NCBI GenBank assembly: GCA_964551995.1
Contig: CAZKFD010000011.1
Location: forward strand, 310,001 to 374,000
From: DATKJS01 sp964551995
Lineage (GTDB): Bacteria > Acidobacteriota > Aminicenantia > Aminicenantales > Saccharicenantaceae
Direction of reading: 5' to 3'
Length of the DNA stretch: 64,000 nt
Part shown: piece by piece, positions 17,006-26,956 of the stretch
Layout: every line of letters starts with the position of its first letter
Numbering within the stretch: position 1 is the stretch's first letter
The notes under the pieces: generated by a model
What the model was told of the DNA's origin: nothing
Database searches by the model: none
What the model saw: only the letters and a program-made list of their open reading frames with translations
Translations under genes and position numbers: made by a program

Positions 17006-17974
17006 TTACCGCCCCTGAGGCAGCCAGAGGTAATAGAATCCCGTCTTGAGGAGAGAGAGAGCAGATTCAAGGGCCTTTTCGTCGGGGGTCGAAAATTCGC
17101 CGAGCCGGCTCGCGTAGATGTTCGTCTGGCTTAGGGGATAGTATGTATAAGAGACGAGGCGGGCCTCTTTGAGGCCGGCGGCGTCCCGGGCCCTGCGGAA
17201 GGCGTCGCCGAAATAGCCGATTTCGTCGACGAGCTTGAGGCGGAGGGCCTGCGGGGCCGTGTAGATCCGCCCGTCGGCAATCCGCCGAAGCTCTTCGGGG
17301 GCGATCTTCCCCTTCCGGCCTGCCGTGACGGCGTTCAGGAAATCCTGGTAGTACTCGTCGATGACGGCCTGGAAGATCTTCTTTTCCTCTGCGGTCATGT
17401 CCCTGAAGGGGCCGCCCGAGTCCTTCTCCTCTCCCGATTTGATGACATTGACCTTGACGCCGATCTTGGACATCAGGTCTTCCACGTTGGGAAAAATAGA
17501 GATGACGCCGATGCTCCCCGTGAGGGTCGTGGGGTGGGCCATGATGAGGTCGCAGGCCGAGGCAATGTAATAGCCGCCCGAGGCGGCGATGCCCATCATC
17601 AAGGCGATGACCGGCTTGCGGGTGCGCTCCCTGAACCTCAGGACCTCGTGGAAGATGATATCGCTCGCCGTGACCTCGCCGCCGGGCGTGTCGAGCCTCA
17701 GGATGACGGCCTTGACCAGGGGATCCTCGGCTGCGCGCTCCAGCCGCTCGTAAACGCGGGAGACGGCGTTCTTCTCCCGCGAGAAGAGCCCGGTGGCGAC
17801 GGTGGCGGTGATCACCCCCTCGACATCGATCATCAGGACCTTGTCCTTGGCCGGGCTGGGAAGGAGCACGACCTCGGCCATCTTCTCCTGGCCCAGGAAG
17901 TCCAGGTGGATATGAGGCGAGCAAGCCGACAGGGTCGCGACGGCGAGGCCGAGCGACATCAAGGTTTTTTTCAT
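17006..17974 (-). CDS. sppA: Signal peptide peptidase SppA-type serine protease (S49)
   Basis: The 322-residue protein has an N-terminal lipoprotein-like signal (MKKTLMSLGLAVATLSAC, lipobox Cys18). The S49 core includes VILRLDTPGGEV, the nucleophile serine in GIAASGGYYIAS, and TLTGSIGVIS. A lysine in KVNVIKSGEEKDSG is the general base of the Ser/Lys dyad. Such enzymes degrade cleaved signal peptides in the cell membrane. The short single-repeat form is the common non-E. coli type. The ATG at 17974 is preceded by GAGGAGGGACC, a strong ribosome-binding site. Confidence 0.92.
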   Translation of the reverse strand: MKKTLMSLGLAVATLSACSPHIHLDFLGQEKMAEVVLLPSPAKDKVLMIDVEGVITATVATGLFSREKNAVSRVYERLERAAEDPLVKAVILRLDTPGGEVTASDIIFHEVLRFRERTRKPVIALMMGIAASGGYYIASACDLIMAHPTTLTGSIGVISIFPNVEDLMSKIGVKVNVIKSGEEKDSGGPFRDMTAEEKKIFQAVIDEYYQDFLNAVTAGRKGKIAPEELRRIADGRIYTAPQALRLKLVDEIGYFGDAFRRARDAAGLKEARLVSYTYYPLSQTNIYASRLGEFSTPDEKALESALSLLKTGFYYLWLPQGR

Positions 17975-18194
17975 GGTCCCTCCTCGACGGGCTCATTATA
18001 GCAGACCGGCAGCCGCCCAGATAGGACGAGCCGGTGCGGACCCAATGCGGCCTCGATAAAGGCATGCGCATTCCTCTCGGTTCGCATTGCTTCTCGTTGA
18101 TAATCAACCGTATAGAAAGGGTCCATCGCCGCGGGGCTCGCGCTCGGAGACTGGCCTTGACTCCGTCGGCCGGCGGTGCTATGAAATCCTTCTC

Positions 18195-18830
18195 ATGGGC
18201 CCGGCGCGCGCAAAGACACCGGTCGTCGTCGGCCTGGACCTGGCCGGAGTTCCCGGACGTGCGACGGGCTTCTGTCTCCTGCGCGGCCTCGACGCAGAAA
18301 CCCGGGAGCTCTTCACGGACGAGGAGATCCTGGCCGTCATCGTCGAGGTCGCGCCCGGCCTCATCGCCGTCGACGCCCCCCTCAATCTTCCGCCGGGACG
18401 TTCCTCCATCCACGAGCGCAACGATTCCCATTACCGGCCCTGCGACCTGGAGCTCCGGCGGAGGAAGATTCCTTTTTTTCCCATCACGCTCGGGCCGATG
18501 CGCGGGTTGACGGAGCGGGGGATGAGGCTTCGCGAGGAACTCGAGAGAAGGGGGATGAGGACCGTCGAAATGTACCCGGGGGGCGCCCAGGATGTTTGGA
18601 GGATCCCGCGCGCCCGGCGCGACAGGGACGGCCTCCGCCGGGGCTTGGCCGCTCTCGGCATCAGAGGCCTGAGAGCGGATTCCTCCGCGCACGAGCTCGA
18701 CGCCGCGACCGGGGCGCTGGTCGGCCGGCTCTACCTGCTGGGCAGGGCGGAGGTTTTGGGGGACTTCGCTTCGGGAGCCATCATCATGCCGACGTCGGGG
18801 CCGGTTCCCCCCCGCGTCACTCGGGGTTGA
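18195..18830 (+). CDS. DUF429 predicted nuclease-fold protein
   Basis: The protein of about 211 residues opens with VVVGLDLAGVPGRATGFCLL, a nucleotide-binding-like RNase H-fold start. It continues with LIAVDAPLNLP and RPCDLELRRRKIPFFP, which match the DUF429/COG2410 predicted nuclease group. The C-terminus contains SAHELDAATGALVGRLYLLG. No activity is established. The last 14 bases overlap the end of the convergent lipid-kinase gene. The start at 18195 has no strong ribosome-binding site. Confidence 0.78.
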   Translation: MGPARAKTPVVVGLDLAGVPGRATGFCLLRGLDAETRELFTDEEILAVIVEVAPGLIAVDAPLNLPPGRSSIHERNDSHYRPCDLELRRRKIPFFPITLGPMRGLTERGMRLREELERRGMRTVEMYPGGAQDVWRIPRARRDRDGLRRGLAALGIRGLRADSSAHELDAATGALVGRLYLLGRAEVLGDFASGAIIMPTSGPVPPRVTRG

Positions 18831-19764
18831 CGAATTTCCTGCGGCCTCGTTTCCCCGGAGGGCAGACGATCCTGATCGCCTTCGGCAAGACCCTGAATCC
18901 CACGCTGTCGCGGTTCCCGAGGAATTCGCCGTTGTACTGGATCGGCAGGCCCCGGCCTTTGATGACGACCTTCCTGGCCTTGAAGTGCCGGCGGCGACCG
19001 GGGTAGAGACCGAAGTAGATCATGGGGAAAAGGAGGATATATTTGATGGGCCCGAGCTCGAAGAGGGTGACGTCCAGGAAGCCGTCGTCGACTCTGGCCC
19101 TAGGGGCGATGCGCCAACTGTAGCCGAAGTAGTTGGTCTTGGCGACGACGCAGTCGAAGAAGCGGGACCTGACGGTCTTGTGCGTGAAAGGGCCGGACAT
19201 GTCCAGGCCGTCAAAGAGCTCGATTTCCTTTTCGTTCCGCTGCGAGCCGAAGAGCCGGCGGGCGGCGAGCACGTGGCCCCAGAGCCCTCCGATATCGCGC
19301 TGGAGCTTCTCGCCCGTGACCCGCGCCGTGGCGCCCACGCTGGCGAATGCGGCATAGCGGCCCTCGATCTCCATGAGATCGATCGTCCGCGGCACTCCGC
19401 TGGCCAGACGGTCGATTGCCCGGCGCGGGTTCTTGGGAATGCCGAAGGATTTCCGGAAGGCGTTGCCGCTCCCGAACGGGATGACGCCGAAAACGACATT
19501 TTTGTCCCTCCCGGCCTCAAAAATGCCCTGCAAGGTGTCAGCGACCGTCCCGTCGCCGCCGATGGCCACGATCACTTCCGAGTCGAAGGAGGCCTTTTTG
19601 GCCCTCTCGACGGTTGTCCTCATGTCCCCGGAAACATCGTGGATCTCGCCGGGGAGTTTTTTTTGCAGGTAGGCCCGGAGCTTCTTCCGCCGGAGCCACT
19701 TGGAGTTGGCCGCGAGGGGGTTGATCAAGCAGGAAATCCGGGCCGGGCTCGTGTTGTCCGTCAT
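18817..19764 (-). CDS. Diacylglycerol kinase-like lipid kinase (YegS/DagK family)
   Basis: The protein of about 315 residues has the DAGK catalytic motif VIVAIGGDGTVAD followed by VIPFGSGNAFRKSFGIP. The rest fits YegS/BmrU/DgkB-like lipid kinases that phosphorylate diacylglycerol or related lipids at the membrane. Its neighbour is a CDP-alcohol phosphatidyltransferase, so both may act in phospholipid metabolism. I prefer ATG 19764; a TTG five codons upstream (19779) has AAGGTGG only two bases before it. Confidence 0.88.
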   Translation of the reverse strand: MTDNTSPARISCLINPLAANSKWLRRKKLRAYLQKKLPGEIHDVSGDMRTTVERAKKASFDSEVIVAIGGDGTVADTLQGIFEAGRDKNVVFGVIPFGSGNAFRKSFGIPKNPRRAIDRLASGVPRTIDLMEIEGRYAAFASVGATARVTGEKLQRDIGGLWGHVLAARRLFGSQRNEKEIELFDGLDMSGPFTHKTVRSRFFDCVVAKTNYFGYSWRIAPRARVDDGFLDVTLFELGPIKYILLFPMIYFGLYPGRRRHFKARKVVIKGRGLPIQYNGEFLGNRDSVGFRVLPKAIRIVCPPGKRGRRKFVNPE

Positions 19765-19874
19765 CTTCGCGCTGATCAATCCACCTTATAGCATGGGCCG
19801 GATTGTCTGTCAAAGCCGGTGGAACCCGTTCGCGGCGGGAACGGCCGGAGATCGGGCTTCGCCCGGGCGGCCAT

Positions 19875-20483
19875 CTACGCGGACGACGGCGGCGGGGCGG
19901 CACGCTTCTTCCAGAGGAGCGAGATGGAATAAACCTTCACTGCGATCAGGGCCAGGGCTCCTGCCAGCGCCAGGCTCCAGAGCTTGGGGAAAAAGATGAG
20001 GATAAGGGGCGGGACGGTGGAGTTGCAGAACTTCGCGGGGGAGCTGAAATTGAGGGCGTAGACCCGCCGGTCGACCCTGCCGAAATAATTGATGGAGATG
20101 ATGTCGTACTTGACGAACTGATAGCTGAGGTAGAAATCGACGAAGGCAAAGTCCAGGATATAAACGATGACGGGGAGACAGAGGGCGGGATGGAAATGGA
20201 TGAAATTGACGAAGAAGAACAGGCTCTCGACCCGGTCGGCGATGATGTCGATCTCGGCCCCGAGCACGGTCTCCTGGCGGAAGGTCCGGGCGTACCAGCC
20301 GTCGGCGACGTCTCCCAGCCAATGAACGCCGAGGCCGATGAAATTGTAGAGCTCGCGGCCGCAGAGAACGGCCAGGGCGAAGAAGGCGAGCGATCCCGCC
20401 AAGCGCGCGAGGGTGATGATGTTCGGCTCGCTGTAGAGCGCTTGGGGGCCCTTGGGCTTCACTCCGTCTCTCCCGGCCGGCAT
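19875..20483 (-). CDS. CDP-alcohol phosphatidyltransferase
   Basis: This membrane enzyme of about 202 residues carries the family signature DVADGWYAR, then eight residues, then GAEIDIIAD (pattern DGxxARx8Gx3Dx3D). Several hydrophobic helices surround it. It joins a CDP-activated lipid to an alcohol, for example in phosphatidylglycerol- or phosphatidylinositol-phosphate synthesis; the alcohol cannot be told. ATG 20483 is preceded by GAGGCGGGG. It lies directly upstream of the lipid kinase in the same direction. Confidence 0.88.
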   Translation of the reverse strand: MPAGRDGVKPKGPQALYSEPNIITLARLAGSLAFFALAVLCGRELYNFIGLGVHWLGDVADGWYARTFRQETVLGAEIDIIADRVESLFFFVNFIHFHPALCLPVIVYILDFAFVDFYLSYQFVKYDIISINYFGRVDRRVYALNFSSPAKFCNSTVPPLILIFFPKLWSLALAGALALIAVKVYSISLLWKKRAAPPPSSA

Positions 20484-20637
20484 CCCCGCCCCGCCTCTGT
20501 TTCCGGCGGGACCCGAGGTCCGATTCTTACGATATAATAACGGCCCTCCCTGGTCAAACGCCGTCCCGCGGTCTCGGCCGCGACCGGGCCGGCGGTTTGA
20601 TCGGCCGGAGTCCGTGGGATACAATAAGGAGGCGTCC

Positions 20638-21591
20638 ATGGACGGCCTCACGAGAATCGTCGCCCGCAAAGGCCGCAGGTTTCTGCTCCGGGTCGAGACG
20701 TCCCACGAGTCCGGGGATTATCAGAAATACGAGGATCTCCGGGAGGAAATCTGGGGCTTTCCCGAAGACCATCTGGCGGGGACGCGCAACCTGATGTGCG
20801 AGAACTATCTGGCTGAAGGGGCCAGCCTGTTCATCGGGGCCTTCCGGGAGGGCGAGGGGGGCGGGTTCCCGACGGACGCCGGGCATCTCGTCGGCTTCAG
20901 CTACGGCTTCGCGGGCGTCGTGGACAAAGACGTCGGCTTCCGCGTGAGCGCGAACTTACGATTCTATTCGCAGTTCACCGGCGTCCGGCCGGATTTTCGA
21001 TCCTGGGGCCTGGGAGTGAGCATCAAGGAGTTCCAGAGGGATGTCGTGCTGAACCGCTTCGGGATCCGGGAGATCATCTGCACGTTCGATCCCCTCACGA
21101 GCGTCAACGCCTACAGAAACATCCATCAGCTCCGAATGGAGGTCCTGGAGTACCGCGTCGCCACCTATGGAGAATACGGAGGCCTTCTCAACCGTTCCGA
21201 CGTCGCTTCGGACCGTTTTCTCATGTCCTGGAACCTGACGGAGAGCTCGCCGCCAACCGGGATTCCGTTCGAGGCGGCGGGCGCCCAGGTGTTCCGCGTC
21301 GAGAACGTCCCCGTCAAGGGCCGGGCGGGCGACATCCTCCTTGAGGCCGTCCGCGACGCGGACCTCGATCCCGGATCGGATCCCGTCCTGATTCAGGTCC
21401 CGTTCGATTTTTACACGATGCTCCATGAGACGGACGTCGAGGATCCCGACGTCAGGCGCATCCCCGTCGACTGGAGGCAGCACACCCGGCGGGCCTTTAC
21501 GGCTTACCTTGCTCGGGGCTACAAGGTCGTGGATTTCCGGAAACGGCAGGGGCCGGCCGCCGGCTGCTTTTATGTCCTAACGAAAGGCTGA
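20638..21591 (+). CDS. Predicted GNAT-superfamily acyltransferase
   Basis: This 317-residue protein resembles COG3375-type acetyltransferases. A GNAT-like central part has HLVGFSYGFAGV and the acyl-CoA-binding-type turn RSWGLGVSIKEFQRDVVLNRFG, followed by ICTFDPLTSVNAYRNIHQL. The C-terminal third (about residue 200 onward) ends in TAYLARGYKVVDFRKRQG. ATG 20638 has AAGGAGG at 20626-20632 and a TATAAT-like element near 20532. Substrate unknown. Confidence 0.8.
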   Translation: MDGLTRIVARKGRRFLLRVETSHESGDYQKYEDLREEIWGFPEDHLAGTRNLMCENYLAEGASLFIGAFREGEGGGFPTDAGHLVGFSYGFAGVVDKDVGFRVSANLRFYSQFTGVRPDFRSWGLGVSIKEFQRDVVLNRFGIREIICTFDPLTSVNAYRNIHQLRMEVLEYRVATYGEYGGLLNRSDVASDRFLMSWNLTESSPPTGIPFEAAGAQVFRVENVPVKGRAGDILLEAVRDADLDPGSDPVLIQVPFDFYTMLHETDVEDPDVRRIPVDWRQHTRRAFTAYLARGYKVVDFRKRQGPAAGCFYVLTKG

Positions 21592-21672
21592 GAAGGGGAT
21601 AGGGAGGTCGACGCGGTCTATACGCGCCGGCTCTCGGAGGGTTTGTATCTCGCCCGGAAACGGCTAACAAAT

Positions 21673-21689
21673 TGTAAAATTCTTTTACG
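21673..21689 (+). promoter_or_regulatory. Candidate activator site (UAS) TGTAAA-N5-TTTACG
   Basis: An inverted repeat, TGTAAA at 21673-21678 and TTTACG at 21684-21689, with a 5-base centre. It lies 73 bases before a sigma54-type promoter, a normal enhancer distance. A near-identical element with the same 5-base centre occurs at 26852-26868, again upstream of a sigma54-type promoter. Likely bound by the NtrC-like protein encoded at 24938. Confidence 0.6.
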
Positions 21690-21761
21690 TTTTTAGGGGC
21701 CTTTTCTCCTGGAAGCCGCTCGCATTGACGATCCGAGGGACGGGCCCGGGCTATCGCCGCT

Positions 21762-21777
21762 TGGCATGAACTTTGCT
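21762..21777 (+). promoter_or_regulatory. Sigma54 (-24/-12) promoter of the binding-protein/two-component operon
   Basis: TGGCATgaactTTGCT has GG at 21763-21764 and GC at 21775-21776 with exactly ten bases between, the invariant sigma54 pattern. Expected start of transcription is near 21788, giving a leader of about 78 bases. Downstream genes include a sigma54 activator, so autoregulation is likely. Confidence 0.7.
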
Positions 21778-21865
21778 CGTTATTTTTCGCCCCGGAGAGG
21801 AGAAGGAGAGTATCCGGTCGTCTGATGTAATTTCGGCCGAATTTGGATATGATGATGGACGCATC

Positions 21866-23497
21866 ATGTTGAATGCGCGGCGGATCGCGGGTCTTTCCCT
21901 GTGTTGCTTCTGCCTGTCCGCCGCCGTGGCCGCCGACTCCCCGTATTTCAGCAGCCGCGAGGAGAAGCCGAAGAACGGCGGCACGCTCGTGATCAAAGCC
22001 TACCAGGCTCCGTTTAACCCGGTTTTCGACCCCGCCCTCCCCTCGCACTATTTCATCATCGAGCAGCTCTACGACGGCCTGGTCCGGTTCGACAGCAATT
22101 TCGGCGTCATCCCTGCGCTGGCCGAATACTGGACGATATCCGATGACGGCAAGACGATCGCCTTCACCCTGAGGAAGGGCGTTAAATTTCACGACGGCCG
22201 GGAGGTGACCGCTGAGGATGTCAAGTTCTCCCTGGAACGCCTGGTCCAGAAACGCCCGGGGAGCACGAGCTACCAGTATTTCATTTCGCGGGTCGTGGGG
22301 GCCGAGGAATACTGGCGGGGGAGGGCGAAGGACGTCGCAGGCTTCAGGGCCGCGGATAAGCACACCTTCGAGATCCATTGGATCAAGTCCTACGCCTCGG
22401 GCGGCCTTTACCTCCTCGGCATGTACTACTGCAAAGTCCTGCCCAAGGACCTGCTTCTCGAAAAGAGCGAAACCTTCTTCGATAGGCCCGTGGGCACGGG
22501 GCCCTTCAAGTTTGCCTCCTGGATTCGGGATGCCCGGGACCCGAGGAGGAGGATCGTCGGCGTCAGGCTCGAGCGCAATCCGTCATACTTCGGGAAAGTC
22601 CCATATCTCGACGCCCTCGAGTATTCCCCGAACTTCACTCAGGCCCAGTTCGAGGACGGCGAAGTGCAAATCATGCCCGTGACGTCGGAAAGCCTCATTC
22701 AAAAAAAGTACCAGATCCTGATGAACAGCTCGCTGCGCTCCGCTTCTCTGGCCCTGAGCTGCGACATCCCCCCGCTCGACCGGTCCGAGGTCCGGCGGGC
22801 CCTCGCCCTCGGGATCGACAAGGCCAAGCTCGCGGGGGCCGCCTACGCTCCGGGCACCGTCCCGCAGGTCATGGATAATTACATCCCGACTGTCCTGCCC
22901 GGGTTCTTTCCGAAGGGCACGGACTCCGTCTGCAACCCGGCCGAGTCCCGCACGCTCCTGACCCGGCTCTTGCCCCAGACGCGGGGGCGACTGTCCCTGA
23001 CGCTTGTCTTTTCCCTGCCCAAACAGGACATATTCCCCAGCCTGGAGCGGGAGCTCCGGCGGCAACTCGACGCCTTGGGCTGCAGCCTGAACGTGAGATA
23101 TCTCAAGCAGGCCGAAGATATCCGGGACGTGCGCACGCCCTACCTGAAATTCCTGGAGTGGGACATGGAATTCCCAGACCCGGAAAACATCGTCCTTCCC
23201 CTGTACGGATCCCGGTCCCTCTTCAATCTGCTCAATTCCCGCTACTCGAATCCCGCCGTGGATTCCCTGCTCGAGCAATCGGAGGTCGAAGCGAGCTGGG
23301 AGCGTCGGATCGACTTGTTCCGCCGGATGGAGCAAATCCTCTCCGAGGACGTCCCCGCCGTTCCGCTGTATTTGGAATGGATCAGACTCGCCCTGCTTCC
23401 CAACGTCCGGGGCGCGGATCTTCCGGCCCTGGGGTTTTTCTTCCTGGACACGAAGGATATCTGGCTCGAGGCGCGCGACGGGTCCGGTGAAAATTAA
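21866..23497 (+). CDS. Family-5 extracellular solute-binding protein without a transporter
   Basis: The periplasmic protein of about 543 residues has a signal peptide (MLNARRIAGLSLCCFCLSAAVAA, cleaved around residue 22). It shows the SBP_bac_5 fold: FNPVFDPALPSHYFIIEQLYDGLVRF, PALAEYWTISDDGKTIAFTLR, KGVKFHDGREVTAEDVKFSLERL. This family binds peptides, nickel or sugars for ABC transporters, but no permease or ATPase gene is adjacent. The next gene, a sensor kinase, starts 11 bases before this one ends, so the two are translationally coupled. The simplest inference is a ligand-sensing partner of the kinase. Only one methionine (21866) suits the signal peptide; its ribosome-binding site is weak. 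Confidence 0.88.
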   Translation: MLNARRIAGLSLCCFCLSAAVAADSPYFSSREEKPKNGGTLVIKAYQAPFNPVFDPALPSHYFIIEQLYDGLVRFDSNFGVIPALAEYWTISDDGKTIAFTLRKGVKFHDGREVTAEDVKFSLERLVQKRPGSTSYQYFISRVVGAEEYWRGRAKDVAGFRAADKHTFEIHWIKSYASGGLYLLGMYYCKVLPKDLLLEKSETFFDRPVGTGPFKFASWIRDARDPRRRIVGVRLERNPSYFGKVPYLDALEYSPNFTQAQFEDGEVQIMPVTSESLIQKKYQILMNSSLRSASLALSCDIPPLDRSEVRRALALGIDKAKLAGAAYAPGTVPQVMDNYIPTVLPGFFPKGTDSVCNPAESRTLLTRLLPQTRGRLSLTLVFSLPKQDIFPSLERELRRQLDALGCSLNVRYLKQAEDIRDVRTPYLKFLEWDMEFPDPENIVLPLYGSRSLFNLLNSRYSNPAVDSLLEQSEVEASWERRIDLFRRMEQILSEDVPAVPLYLEWIRLALLPNVRGADLPALGFFFLDTKDIWLEARDGSGEN

Positions 23498-24937
23498 GCT
23501 GTCGATCTACAAGCGGCTGGTCTTCTCGATCACCTTTCTGGTCTGCGTCCTGTTCGGCGCCGTCCTCTTCGTCATCCAACGGCGGGAAGTCCGGATCCTC
23601 TTCGGCGAGACCCGCGCCCGGGCCGTCCTGATCGCCCAGAACCTGGCGGACGTCAACCTGCAGCCGCTCGTCCGTTACGACCAGGAGGCGATCCAGAATG
23701 AGGTGGACAAGCGGGTCAACGAGCAGCTCCCGTACATTATTTTTTACAACCGCGCCGGGACGCCTTTCGTCGCCAACGGGCTGGTCCGGGACGACCCCGA
23801 GATCCTGAGCCGCAGCCATTTCGCCGAGGATGTCCGTTCGGGCGCTCAGTACGTGGAGGTCCGGCGGATCCGCCTCCAGGACCGCTGGCTGAGGATTCTC
23901 GAGGTCGAGATCCCCATCTTCCTGCCGGGGAACGTGCTGAAATGGGCTTCCGTCAAGATCGGCCGTTCGCTCGAGCCGATGTACCGGGATATCGGAGAGA
24001 TCCAGACCGTTCTGGCGTTCATCGGGCTCGGCGGCGTCCTCCTCGGCATTCTGGGAGCCGCCTTTCTGGCCAAGAGGATCACGCGTCCGGTCCGGAACCT
24101 CGTCGAAGGGACCGTCCGGATCTCCCAAGGGGATTTCTCCCACACGATCGACATCCCGGCCGGCGACGAGATCGGCGACCTGGCCCGCAGCTTCAACGCC
24201 ATGACGGCGGACCTCCTCCAGACGCGGGAGCGGGTGGACACGGCCAGCAGGAAGCTCGTCCAAGCCGAGAAGCTGGCTTCCATCGGACGGCTGGCGGCAA
24301 CCATCGCCCACGAGATCCGGAACCCTCTGACTTCGGTCAAGCTCAACATCCAGAAAGTGGCCGAGGGAAGCCTGGACCCGGCCGACCGCGAGCACATCGG
24401 CCTTTCCCTCGAGGGCATCGGGGAGATCGAGAGGTTCATCAAAGAGCTCCTCAACTACACTCGGGCGGCCGAGCTCAACCTGGAGAGGTTCCCGCTGGAG
24501 CAGATCGTCGAAGAGTCGCTCAAGACGCTCAGCGATTCGCTGGGCCGGAAGGGGATCACGGTCGAGAAGGACTACGCCCCCGGCCTGCCCCCCGTCCTCG
24601 TCGACGGCGACAAGATGCGGCAGGTCTTTCTCAATCTCCTGCGCAACGCCGAGGAGGCCCTCCCGCCCGGGGGATGCATCTCGGTGTGCCTGGACATGGC
24701 CGCTTCCGGAGACAGGAAAAGGATCCGGGTCCTCCTCTCGGACGACGGCCCGGGCATCCCCGAAAAGCACAGGGACAGCGTCTTCGAGCCGTTCTTCACG
24801 ACCAAGCCCGCAGGCTTCGGGCTGGGCCTCGCCAACGCCCGGAAGATCGTCGAGCAGCATAACGGGTCCATCCGGCTGGCCAGGAAACGCGGGCGCGGGG
24901 CCTCTTTCGTCATTCTCATTCCTTGCGAGGAGGGGAC

Positions 24938-24941
<4 letters not shown>
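23487..24941 (+). CDS. Membrane sensor histidine kinase (NtrB-type, HAMP)
   Basis: This 484-residue kinase has a first membrane helix at about 10-30, a periplasmic domain of about 140 residues, and a second helix at about 176-198. A HAMP domain follows (KRITRPVRNLVEGTV to GDEIGDLARSFNAMT). The HisKA box SIGRLAATIAHEIRNPLTSV contains the phosphorylated histidine; the ATPase domain shows QVFLNLLRNAEEAL, DDGPGIP and GLGLANARKIVEQHNG. It starts with GTG at 23487 inside the end of the binding-protein gene and overlaps the regulator start by ATGA. The periplasmic loop and the coupling suggest that it reads the state of the binding protein. Confidence 0.95.
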
Positions 24942-26284
<1,343 letters not shown>

Positions 26285-26293
26285 CAGCTGCCG

Positions 26294-26319
26294 TGTAAAC
26301 TCCCCAGCCGGCCTGTAAA
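26294..26319 (+). promoter_or_regulatory. Candidate activator half-sites TGTAAA, directly repeated
   Basis: TGTAAA occurs at 26294-26299 and 26314-26319, 20 bases apart (about two helical turns). It starts 67-92 bases upstream of the sigma54 promoter at 26386. The same hexamer forms the inverted repeats at 21673 and 26852. Probably lower-affinity activator binding. Confidence 0.45.
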
Positions 26320-26385
26320 TCTATTTTCTCTCGCTCCGGACGGGAACCGATCCTCGCCGCCAGGGACCGTTTCAGCCAGCCTGTT

Positions 26386-26401
26386 TGGCACAAAATATGC
26401 T
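26386..26401 (+). promoter_or_regulatory. Sigma54 (-24/-12) promoter of the receiver-only gene
   Basis: TGGCACaaaatATGCT has GG at 26387-26388 and GC at 26399-26400, ten bases apart, and the near-consensus TGGCAC. The receiver gene starts about 22 bases after the expected transcription start near 26412. Confidence 0.78.
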
Positions 26402-26433
26402 ATTAAGATTCGAGGTCACCGAGCGAGGTCGGA

Positions 26434-26820
26434 ATGCCGGACAAGAAGATCGTGATCGTGGACGACGACGAAAATATTTGCAAAACGTTCTTCTTACTCC
26501 TCAGCAAAAAATACACGGTCTTTCCCGTCAGAAATTCCGAGGAGGCATTGGCCAGGTTCAGGAAGGCCCGCGTGGACCTGGTCATCGCCGATTACAAGCT
26601 CCCCACGATCAACGGGCTCGAGCTCATCAAAAAGCTGCGGGCGGCCGGCTTCGAGGGGGAAGCCATGCTGATTTCGGCCTATCCCGACCTCGTGGACATC
26701 GGGGACCTCAGCCGCTTCTCCATCAGCCATTTCTTCGTCAAGCCGCTGGACCTCAACGACTTCGACCTTTCGATCGACCGGCTTCTCCAGACGAAAAAGT
26801 CCCCGTCGGCCGACGTGTAA
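26434..26820 (+). CDS. Single-domain response regulator (receiver only)
   Basis: This 128-residue protein consists of one receiver domain: acidic pocket IVDDDEN at residues 8-14, phosphorylation site Asp53 (LVIADYKLP), the switch serine in MLISAYPD and the conserved lysine in FFVKPLD. There is no output domain. It has its own sigma54-type promoter downstream of the NtrC-like gene, so it is probably induced by that regulator. It could act as a phosphate sink or as a feedback partner of the coupled kinase, or contact another protein; the sequence cannot decide. Confidence 0.93.
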   Translation: MPDKKIVIVDDDENICKTFFLLLSKKYTVFPVRNSEEALARFRKARVDLVIADYKLPTINGLELIKKLRAAGFEGEAMLISAYPDLVDIGDLSRFSISHFFVKPLDLNDFDLSIDRLLQTKKSPSADV

Positions 26821-26851
26821 TTTTCTCTCGGTCCGCGACCGCAGGACGCTC

Positions 26852-26868
26852 TGTAAACGAACTTTACA
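26852..26868 (+). promoter_or_regulatory. Candidate activator site (UAS) TGTAAA-N5-TTTACA
   Basis: A perfect inverted repeat: TGTAAA at 26852-26857, five bases, TTTACA at 26863-26868. It ends 63 bases before the third sigma54-type promoter. Same hexamer and same 5-base centre as the site at 21673. Confidence 0.65.
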
Positions 26869-26930
26869 CGGGCGAAAGAACTTTGCGGTCCGGAGGGCGG
26901 CTCTTAGAGTACCGACGGGCGGCTTTTTTA

Positions 26931-26946
26931 TGGCATAAAATATGCA
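26931..26946 (+). promoter_or_regulatory. Sigma54 (-24/-12) promoter upstream of a short terminated transcript
   Basis: TGGCATaaaatATGCAT has GG at 26932-26933 and GC at 26944-26945 with ten bases between. It is almost identical to the promoter at 26386. Expected start near 26957. No ordinary gene follows on this strand, only the terminated unit described at 26957-27070. Confidence 0.75.
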
Positions 26947-26956
26947 TTATCGAAAT

